Source: Candidatus Dadabacteria bacterium UBA2774
GTDB taxonomy: Bacteria > Desulfobacterota_D > UBA1144 > Nemesobacterales > UBA2774
Assembly: GCA_002352485.1 (NCBI GenBank)
Contig: DEIM01000051.1
Location: 1-6,263, forward strand
Direction: 5' to 3'
Length of the DNA stretch: 6,263 nt
Every line of letters begins with the position of its first letter. Positions within the stretch are counted from its first letter, which is position 1. The notes under the pieces are model-generated. The model was not told the DNA's origin. It ran no database searches and was given only the letters and a program-made list of their open reading frames with translations. Position numbers and translations under genes: made by a program. Positions 1-5,378 of this stretch are shown in pieces.

Positions 1-644
1 CGCCCGCCGCGCATAACGACCTCGCCCAAGGAATGAGAAATAGCGCTCCTGTAAATCGGCCCATCGTACACAAAAGTATGGAACTCCCCGTTCTCTCCGC
101 ACGGATCGACCCCGGAGGGAAGGTCTGAAAGAAAACTCTCGTCATACTCACGGCCCGAAAACGAAGCGTCCAATTGCTCAGTATCCACACATACGACTAC
201 GGCCTTAAAACCGTTATCAACAAAACTCTCTGCAAGCAGTGCGCTACCCCTCTTCCATATCGGGAACATGCATTCCATCCCGATTTTAGACATAAGCGCC
301 TCACGGTATTCTCTTATATCTTGAAGGTATATATCCCCGTAAACGATCTTCGTAATACCCTGGCCTCTATATTTTTTAAGAGTACCGTTAAAATTCGATT
401 CATACTCCTCATTTGAAGCCTCTTTTGAAATATAAACCTCTTCAAGCGGTATGTTCAAAGAGTCGGCTTGGGAGTGAAGGAGCTCCGTCCTTAGTCCATG
501 CATGCTAACCCTGCCGTAGTCAGCCGTAACGGTTGTGATCAATGACTCAATCTCATACACACCGGATTTTAGAATTTCATGAAGTGCAAGAGCGCTGTCC
601 TTACCGCCGCTCCACGAGAAAAGGGTTTTCGTTCTACTATTCAT
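1..644 (-). CDS. DUF71/Dph6-like PP-loop ATP-pyrophosphatase (C-terminus cut by window edge)
   Basis: This gene is open from an ATG at 644 to the left edge: 214 codons, no stop, so the C-terminus lies outside. Upstream, an in-frame stop at 657-659 fixes ATG 644 as the first possible ATG; the ribosome site is weak. The N-terminus carries the PP-loop SWSGGKDS (residues 10-17), which binds ATP in the adenosine nucleotide alpha-hydrolase superfamily. Further conserved blocks are MHGLR (48-52), VYGDIYLQDIREYRE (101-115), FPIWKR (127-132) and GENGEFHTFVYDGP (183-196). The last is a hallmark of the DUF71 family, whose eukaryotic and archaeal member Dph6 amidates diphthine on elongation factor 2. Bacteria have no diphthamide, so bacterial members must do something else, probably an ATP-dependent amidation or ligation of an unknown substrate. 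It is cytosolic, with no signal or membrane segment. Family assignment is firm; substrate unknown. Confidence 0.93.
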   Translation of the reverse strand, partial: MNSRTKTLFSWSGGKDSALALHEILKSGVYEIESLITTVTADYGRVSMHGLRTELLHSQADSLNIPLEEVYISKEASNEEYESNFNGTLKKYRGQGITKIVYGDIYLQDIREYREALMSKIGMECMFPIWKRGSALLAESFVDNGFKAVVVCVDTEQLDASFSGREYDESFLSDLPSGVDPCGENGEFHTFVYDGPIYRSAISHSLGEVVMRGG

Positions 645-679
645 ATTCGATACCGTTTATATGATATTTGATCTGGTGA

Positions 680-708
680 ATACTACTACCTAAGAGGATC
701 GCTTTCAA
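680..708 (-). promoter_or_regulatory. Candidate sigma70-type promoter of the DUF71 gene
   Basis: On the minus strand a -35-like TTGAAA (703-708) is followed after 17 bases by a -10-like TAGTAT (680-685). This would start transcription near 673, about 28 bases before the ATG at 644. The boxes match the consensus at 5 of 6 and 4 of 6 positions. It lies in the 164-base spacer divergent from the zinc peptidase gene. No equally convincing promoter was seen for the plus-strand gene. The call rests on pattern only. Confidence 0.4.
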
Positions 709-808
709 ACAAAGTATTTGACGGAGGAGGATGAGTTAGAAATTGGAATAGATATCAGAATTAAAGTATGTTATTTTCTCATTCAAAACATAATATGGGG
801 ACAAGTAC

Positions 809-1672
809 ATGCGCTGGAGATTAGGAAGAAGAAGTGGGAATGTTGAAGATAGAAGACACGTAAGAATGCCGGGAGGCAGGAGAGCTGCGGGAGGGGGGAT
901 CGGGCTTTTAGTAATAATCGTGATTGCCATACTTCTTGGGGCAGACCCGAGTAAATTATTAAACGACAGCTCCTACACCGATAGTGTCTCTACATCTTCC
1001 TACGAGCAAGGTGTAAATTCAGGGGAAAACGATGAGCTTGCAGATTTTGTTTCTGTTGTACTGGCAGACACTGAAGACACCTGGAACGATCTTTTCCGGG
1101 GATTTAACTCACAATACCGTGAACCAAGACTAGTACTATTTTCAGGCGCCGTTGACTCCGCGTGCGGCTTTGCCCAGTCGGCTATGGGGCCTTTCTATTG
1201 TCCTCGTGACCAGAAGGTATATATAGACCTTAGTTTCTACAGAGACCTAAAATACAAGCTTGGGGCGCCCGGTGATTTTGCCCAGGCATACGTCATAGCG
1301 CACGAAGTAGGTCACCATGTGCAGAACTTACTCGGAATCTCTGAGCAGGTTTACAATGCGCGCAACAGACTGAGTGAAGCCGAGGGTAACAAGCTCTCCG
1401 TCATGCAGGAGCTTCAGGCAGACTGCTTAGCCGGAGTCTGGGCAAGTAACGCAGACAAAGCAAGGGATATTTTGGAAGAAGGCGATATTGACGAGGGCTT
1501 AAACGCAGCAAGCAGCATTGGGGACGACCGTCTGCAAAAACAGTCTAAAGGCTATATCACACCCGACTCATTTACGCACGGAAGCTCCGAGCAAAGGGTC
1601 AGATGGTTTAAAATAGGATTAAAATCAGGCGATATTAATTCCTGCAATACATTCGAAGCCCGAACTCTATAA
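809..1672 (+). CDS. ypfJ: YpfJ-type neutral zinc metallopeptidase, membrane-anchored
   Basis: The 287-residue product matches the E. coli YpfJ family (Pfam putative neutral zinc metallopeptidase) along its whole length, as I recall that sequence. The start is typical: MRW, then a basic patch and NVEDRR (residues 11-16), followed by a glycine/arginine-rich stretch. One hydrophobic segment (about 31-44) should anchor it in the inner membrane, with the catalytic domain outside the cytosol. The zinc-binding HEVGH is at 165-169; ELQAD (201-205) probably supplies the third ligand. Other family blocks are MGPFYCP (126-132), VYIDLSFY (137-144), GDDRLQ (238-243) and PDSFTHG (252-258). Cysteines C119, C131, C206 and C279 could form disulfides. 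A GGGGA ribosome site (797-801) sits before the ATG. The physiological substrate of the family is not established. The gene stands alone, converging on the symporter gene with 28 bases between stops and no visible terminator. Confidence 0.95.
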   Translation: MRWRLGRRSGNVEDRRHVRMPGGRRAAGGGIGLLVIIVIAILLGADPSKLLNDSSYTDSVSTSSYEQGVNSGENDELADFVSVVLADTEDTWNDLFRGFNSQYREPRLVLFSGAVDSACGFAQSAMGPFYCPRDQKVYIDLSFYRDLKYKLGAPGDFAQAYVIAHEVGHHVQNLLGISEQVYNARNRLSEAEGNKLSVMQELQADCLAGVWASNADKARDILEEGDIDEGLNAASSIGDDRLQKQSKGYITPDSFTHGSSEQRVRWFKIGLKSGDINSCNTFEARTL

Positions 1673-1700
1673 CTTATCAACCTAAGCAGCAGCATTGAAA

Positions 1701-2930
1701 TTATTGAGTCTTGCTATCACCGTCTTCGAAGCGCTCAATTACAGCCGCTCCGATGCAGTCTCCCCAAACGTTAACAGTGGTCCTGAAACGATCGAGCAGC
1801 CAGTCTATGGCAAGTATTAGCCCTACGCCCTCAAGCGGAAGCCCTACGGCCTGTAGTACCAAAACCATGGTGACAAGCCCGGCCTCGGGTATTCCCGCAG
1901 CCCCTATTGCGGCTAGAGTGGCGGTAAAGAATACAATCACCATCTGTGCAATACTGAGATCAATTCCGTAGCTCTGTGCTATAAATATCACGGCCACTGC
2001 CTCGTAAAGCGCCGTGCCGTCCATATTAATCGTGGCACCGAGCGGAAGCACAAACCTGCCGACTTTCGGATTCACCTTAGCTTCGTCTATCACTCCCTCC
2101 ATTGTAAGCGGAAGCGTAGCCGACGACGAAGCCGTAGAGAAAGCGGTAAGAAGGGCTTTGCTTAAGTGCTTTGCATATTTAAGCGGGCTTCTCTTGGCAA
2201 ATAAAAACAGTATTATAGGAAGCACGACAAGACCGTGTATTGCAAGACCCGCTACGACACTCAGCACATACTTACCAAGCTCCATCGCAAGCTCGAGCAC
2301 CGCTGTACCGCCGCCCGACACGCCTATTCGCTCTGCTATAAGCCCGAATATTCCAAGTGGAGTAAAGATCATAATCCAATGTATGATCTTCATAATAGCC
2401 TTGTCTAATATAGTGAAAATATCCTCGATTAACTTGCTCTCCCTGCCAAGCGCCGCAAACGCCGCACCGAACAAAATTGATGCAATGATAAGAGGGAGTA
2501 TCTCAAACTCTTCAGCGGAATTAAAAAGGTTAGGCGATATGAACTTTAAGAGTAAAACGTCAAAGAGACTCATGCTCTCCTTGGCTTTAACAATATCGGG
2601 CATCTCACCGCTCAAGACAACCGAGCCTACCCCCGGATGTATGATGTTTACGACAAGGATGCCGATAAATACGGCTATGCATGTGGTCAGCAGATAGTAG
2701 ATAAGGGTCTTGACGCCAAGTGAGCCAAGGTTCCCTACTTTCATAATACTGAGCGTAATAGAAACGATGATCAAGGGCAGCACGATCATCTTAAGCGCGT
2801 TCAAAAAGAGCGTGCCTAAAAACCCGAGCGTTACTCCGGTTTCGGGAAAAAAAGATCCTACTAACCCGCCCAGCAAGACTCCTATAATTATGCCGAAGAT
2901 TAGATAGTTTCCTCCGAACTGCTTCTTCAT
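1701..2930 (-). CDS. Dicarboxylate/acidic amino acid:cation symporter (DAACS family, GltP/GltPh-like)
   Basis: This 409-residue inner-membrane protein has the full set of motifs of the sodium/proton-coupled dicarboxylate and glutamate/aspartate symporters. They are the serine-rich hairpin SSSATLP (268-274, HP1), NMDGT in TM7 (302-306), the HP2 tip GIPEAG (346-351) and the TM8 block DRFRTTVNVWGD (380-391). By alignment to archaeal GltPh, the substrate-site residues D394, R397, T398, N401 and D405 correspond here to D380, R383, T384, N387 and D391. All are kept. The arginine at 383 is the determinant for side-chain carboxylate binding, so aspartate, glutamate or a C4-dicarboxylate is the likely substrate. 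The HP2 tip reads GIPEAG rather than the GIPGAG of GltPh. Length and motif order are normal, so it should be functional. The exact substrate and whether Na+ or H+ drives it cannot be decided here. Confidence 0.95.
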   Translation of the reverse strand: MKKQFGGNYLIFGIIIGVLLGGLVGSFFPETGVTLGFLGTLFLNALKMIVLPLIIVSITLSIMKVGNLGSLGVKTLIYYLLTTCIAVFIGILVVNIIHPGVGSVVLSGEMPDIVKAKESMSLFDVLLLKFISPNLFNSAEEFEILPLIIASILFGAAFAALGRESKLIEDIFTILDKAIMKIIHWIMIFTPLGIFGLIAERIGVSGGGTAVLELAMELGKYVLSVVAGLAIHGLVVLPIILFLFAKRSPLKYAKHLSKALLTAFSTASSSATLPLTMEGVIDEAKVNPKVGRFVLPLGATINMDGTALYEAVAVIFIAQSYGIDLSIAQMVIVFFTATLAAIGAAGIPEAGLVTMVLVLQAVGLPLEGVGLILAIDWLLDRFRTTVNVWGDCIGAAVIERFEDGDSKTQ

Positions 2931-2935
2931 ACCCG

Positions 2936-2941
2936 TCTCCT
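2936..2941 (-). promoter_or_regulatory. Ribosome binding site of the symporter gene
   Basis: The minus strand reads AGGAGA here, six to seven bases before the ATG at 2930. It is a near-consensus Shine-Dalgarno sequence and confirms that start. Confidence 0.8.
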
Positions 2942-3055
2942 GATAAACTTCGTCATAGTTGTGTTAAGATACGTAGCGCTATAGCAAGATAGTTTTATTG
3001 ATCGAATGTTAATTAGAGAACCTACCTCATGAATTGGAACATAATTATGAGTGAC

Positions 3056-3084
3056 ATATTAGCATTTTAATAAGATATTGCCAA
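3056..3084 (-). promoter_or_regulatory. Candidate promoter of the symporter gene
   Basis: On the minus strand a TTGGCA (3079-3084, five of six matches to the -35 box) is separated by 17 bases from TAATAT (3056-3061, four of six matches to the -10 box). Transcription would start near 3049, giving a leader of about 118 bases. The surroundings are AT-rich, so chance matches are likely and the call is tentative. Confidence 0.35.
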
Positions 3085-3096
3085 AATACGGGCAAT
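3077..3096. promoter_or_regulatory. Inverted repeat, possible operator between divergent promoters
   Basis: ATTGCC (3077-3082) and GGCAAT (3091-3096) form a perfect 6-base inverted repeat around an 8-base spacer. The dyad covers the -35 box of the candidate symporter promoter and ends just before the -35 box of the candidate plus-strand promoter. It is therefore well placed to bind a dimeric regulator of both genes. No particular regulator family is recognised. Confidence 0.3.
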
Positions 3097-3099
3097 TTA

Positions 3100-3129
3100 T
3101 TCGCAAAATCCATATTTAAAATTTATAAT
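3100..3129 (+). promoter_or_regulatory. Candidate promoter of the exported DUF3108-like gene
   Basis: TTCGCA (3100-3105) is followed after 18 bases by a perfect -10 consensus TATAAT (3124-3129). The predicted start near 3136 leaves only about 14 bases of leader and falls inside the GGGAGAGG ribosome site (3133-3140). Either the leader is very short or the true promoter lies slightly upstream in the same AT-rich stretch. Confidence 0.4.
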
Positions 3130-3149
3130 TTCGGGAGAGGAAACCGACT

Positions 3150-3953
3150 ATGAAACTAAAGACATTTTATTTATCGCTTACCGCAGCGCTACTTCTGTCA
3201 GTACTGGCAGTTCATGCCGAGCCGTTTAAAGTCCCGCCTATGGGCTCAAAGGAGAGCGGGACCATGATCGTCGATTACAAAGACGGGGGCACAAAGTGGA
3301 CTGCTGACTGGACCGCAGAGCAGTTCACACAAAACGATGAGAATTTTTTAAAGCTGACATTTACAGGAAAAGGGCTTTTGTTCCCTTTTTCTGAAAACGC
3401 AACCTGGGTATCAGAGTCAATATTCAAGGCGGAGGACTCCTTTTACCCTATTAGCACCAACAGCACAGTTAAAAACACGAGCGGAGAGATAATCAACACC
3501 GACAAAAAGACCCTTGATTTGGAGCTAGGCACAGCAACATTTGAAAGAAATAATGTAAATGGGGAAGGCTCACTTACGGAAACTTTCGATTTTACGCCTG
3601 AAACCCTGATAGTAGAAGGTGTTTTCATGGCTCTACGCACCTTTCCATTCCAGAGCGGAGATAAAATAAAGGCCGGATTCTTATCGAACGAGCCCGAGCT
3701 TTACAATGTGGAATTTAAAGAAAGGGGAATTGAAACGGTTAGCACCCCGGAGGGTGATATAGAATGCTACAAGGTTGAGCTTGTCCCCAAGCTCGGTGTG
3801 CTCGGAGTGTTTAAGGTATTTTTCCCTAAGACTTATTTTTGGTTCACAGTGGCCCCGCCCCATAGCTGGATAAAATACGTGGGATATGAAAACGGACGCA
3901 ACTCTCCCGAGGTTGTTATGAATGTGGTGAATTTTAAAAACTCCGGGGAATGA
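3150..3953 (+). CDS. Exported protein resembling DUF3108
   Basis: The 267-residue product begins with a textbook Sec signal peptide: two lysines, a hydrophobic core (about 6-20) and a likely cleavage after VHA (residue 23). No lipobox is present, so a soluble periplasmic protein is expected. The mature part has alternating short polar and hydrophobic stretches suggesting beta structure, and no second membrane segment. Late in the chain STPEGDIECYKVEL (198-211) and an aromatic, proline-rich block from YFWFTVAPPHSW (229-240) to SPEVVM (252-257) recall the C-terminal strands of DUF3108 proteins. That resemblance is from memory and is the least certain assignment among the full-length genes. The single cysteine (C206) excludes an intramolecular disulfide. 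A good ribosome site, GGGAGAGG (3133-3140), precedes the ATG. The function is unknown. Its divergent neighbour is the symporter, which does not suggest a role. Confidence 0.8.
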   Translation: MKLKTFYLSLTAALLLSVLAVHAEPFKVPPMGSKESGTMIVDYKDGGTKWTADWTAEQFTQNDENFLKLTFTGKGLLFPFSENATWVSESIFKAEDSFYPISTNSTVKNTSGEIINTDKKTLDLELGTATFERNNVNGEGSLTETFDFTPETLIVEGVFMALRTFPFQSGDKIKAGFLSNEPELYNVEFKERGIETVSTPEGDIECYKVELVPKLGVLGVFKVFFPKTYFWFTVAPPHSWIKYVGYENGRNSPEVVMNVVNFKNSGE

Positions 3954-4024
3954 CAGAGACTTCTACACGTATAATCTTGCTTGAGATGTAATTTAATTGG
4001 TTGGGGTAATGCAGTTTTGTAGGA
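3954..4024. other. Convergent intergenic spacer without a recognisable terminator
   Basis: These 71 bases separate the stops of the converging DUF3108-like and TIR genes. The only dyad I find is weak: ATCT and AGAT around a six-base loop, with no GC-rich stem or T-run. Nothing else is recognised here. Confidence 0.5.
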
Positions 4025-5323
4025 TCAGTTGTCCTCTTTGCCGTCAGCGCAGACCTTAATAAGTAAACGACACTCGCCGCTGCTCCGGTCTTTGCATTCT
4101 TTATAGGCAGCGTTTACGGCATCGTCCATGTAGTTATAATTCGCCCATCCCAGCGCGCCGTCATCTCCTCTGGCTACAGCGGCGCAATTAGTAAATGATG
4201 TCCTGAGTATACAGTTAGGCCCCTCTTTACGGCACTCTTCCATGGCCGCAGATTCCGCTTCGACCCGGGTGGGGTAATTCCAGGACTCTCCGTGTTTACC
4301 TTCGTCAGCGGTAGCAATTGCACCCCATACATTTATCCTCTTCACGCTCCCGTCCGCACAAATCTCAACATGCGAGCCGCAGGTCTGGGTAGTGAACTCG
4401 TGGCACTTACTCACAGCGGCCTCTCTCGCCGTATCGAGATTCGCATGCGTTCCCCAGGCCGTGGTCCTGTCCGCCGCCCGTGCGTAAACCATACAGTTAT
4501 CAAATGCTATCTTTAGCTCACAGTCCGGGTTCTGACTGCTGCACTTTACCATGGCCTCTTGCTCAGCCGCCTGCTTTGTGGGCTGATTGGTTGAAAATCC
4601 CCAGCCTCCGGCAGGTGTGAGAGCTAGAGCACCCCACTGCTTACCGTCGATAGGAGTGTTTATGACTGTGTTGTTATCTGTAGCTATGGGAGTATTATAT
4701 CCGCCGTTTGTACTGTCACCGTCATCGCCCGAAAAAACCAGAAATCCTAAAAGGATGAGTATCAGAACCGCAATACTGCCTCCTACCAACTTTGGATTTA
4801 TACCTTGCTTTCGCCCCTCTTTATCTTTATAGGGCTCGCGTATGGTTTCAATGTTATCTGTACGAACATCCGTTTGAGTGCTGGTGCGCACAGGCTCTGC
4901 AGGCTCCGAGGTGGGTTCCTGCTTGGAAAGCAGTATCTTTATGGTTGAGTTAAGCTGCTCAATATGTTTTTCAAGCGGGGGCGTCAGGGCATCAAGCCAG
5001 TGAGGGGCGCTTATGTAGTATTCAAGCGACTTATTCGGGTCTACGTCCTCGACCCTAAACGGTATAACTGGTATGCCTTTATTTACGGCTCTTTCGACCT
5101 CTCGAACAATCTGCTGCGATTCGTTTGCGTTGGACGAAAAAACGAGCACCATGACCTTACAGTTACTTATGGCGTCAATGATGGCTTCGCCCCACTGTGT
5201 ACCGGGCACTATATCCCTTGGCGCGATCCAGCAACGGGTACCGCCTCTTTCCAATGTTGCGCAGACAGCGTCTGCTACAGTCTTATCTTTTCCCGAGTGA
5301 CTTATGAATACGTCATGTGCCAT
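4025..5323 (-). CDS. Transmembrane TIR-domain protein with tandem DUF4189-type extracytoplasmic domains
   Basis: Counting from ATG 5323 the product has 432 residues in three parts. Residues 1-135 are a bacterial TIR domain: it opens MAHDVFISHSGKDK, has the BB-loop block RCWIAPRDIVPG (30-41), and keeps a glutamate (E75, in REVERA) where TIR NADases have their catalytic residue. A charged linker follows, then one hydrophobic helix (about 179-197), with basic residues before and acidic ones after. This fits TIR in the cytosol and the C-terminus outside. Residues 230-428 are two DUF4189-type domains, each with six cysteines, probably disulfide-bonded. TIR domains of this kind cleave NAD+ or make signalling nucleotides, so a receptor-like NADase is the likely role; activity and ligand are unproven. 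An alternative ATG at 5335 adds four residues but lacks a ribosome site. The gene follows the four-helix membrane protein gene by 55 bases and is probably co-transcribed with it. Confidence 0.92.
   Translation of the reverse strand: MAHDVFISHSGKDKTVADAVCATLERGGTRCWIAPRDIVPGTQWGEAIIDAISNCKVMVLVFSSNANESQQIVREVERAVNKGIPVIPFRVEDVDPNKSLEYYISAPHWLDALTPPLEKHIEQLNSTIKILLSKQEPTSEPAEPVRTSTQTDVRTDNIETIREPYKDKEGRKQGINPKLVGGSIAVLILILLGFLVFSGDDGDSTNGGYNTPIATDNNTVINTPIDGKQWGALALTPAGGWGFSTNQPTKQAAEQEAMVKCSSQNPDCELKIAFDNCMVYARAADRTTAWGTHANLDTAREAAVSKCHEFTTQTCGSHVEICADGSVKRINVWGAIATADEGKHGESWNYPTRVEAESAAMEECRKEGPNCILRTSFTNCAAVARGDDGALGWANYNYMDDAVNAAYKECKDRSSGECRLLIKVCADGKEDN
4040..4636 (-). repeat. Tandem duplicated DUF4189-type domain within the TIR gene
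   Basis: Residues 230-325 (4349-4636) and 333-428 (4040-4327) of the TIR protein align without a gap at an offset of exactly 103 residues. All six cysteines correspond: 261, 268, 277, 307, 315, 322 and 364, 371, 380, 410, 418, 425. So do the opening WGA (230 and 333), a central tryptophan (290 and 393) and the closing CADG. By hand count about one third of positions are identical. This points to an old internal duplication rather than a recent one. Confidence 0.85.
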
Positions 5324-5329
5324 TTTTAT

Positions 5330-5333
5330 TCCC
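5330..5333 (-). promoter_or_regulatory. Weak ribosome binding site favouring the TIR start at 5323
   Basis: The minus strand reads GGGA six bases before ATG 5323. The upstream ATG at 5335 has only an AT-rich run before it, with the nearest GGA about 12 bases away. The shorter product also starts exactly at the conserved MAHDVFISHS, typical of the family. The site is weak, so the choice is a preference, not a proof. Confidence 0.45.
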
Positions 5334-5378
5334 ATAAACTAAAAGTATCCGCTAAATCAGGATTATATCAGCGATTCA

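Noticed and set aside
174..416. Plus-strand 80-codon open frame
   Set aside because: It lies antisense inside the DUF71 gene, whose motifs are unmistakable; its own translation shows no family features.
723..733. Strong GGAGGAGG followed at once by ATG
   Set aside because: The ATG abuts the ribosome-site-like sequence with no spacing and the frame stops after two codons; no later start in range opens a frame.
1673..1700. Possible bidirectional terminator between the converging zinc peptidase and symporter genes
   Set aside because: The 28 bases contain no inverted repeat of useful length and no T-run.
2014..2697. Plus-strand 227-codon open frame
   Set aside because: It is antisense to the symporter gene, serine/isoleucine-rich and low in motif content, as expected of a shadow of a membrane protein gene.
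3040..3049. Perfect 10-base palindrome CATAATTATG near the predicted symporter transcription start
   Set aside because: It is made almost entirely of A and T in an AT-rich spacer, where such palindromes arise often by chance.
4744..4756. Small hairpin ATCCT-AAA-AGGAT inside the TIR gene
   Set aside because: It has a five-base stem, is not followed by a T-run, and lies in the coding sequence of the membrane helix.
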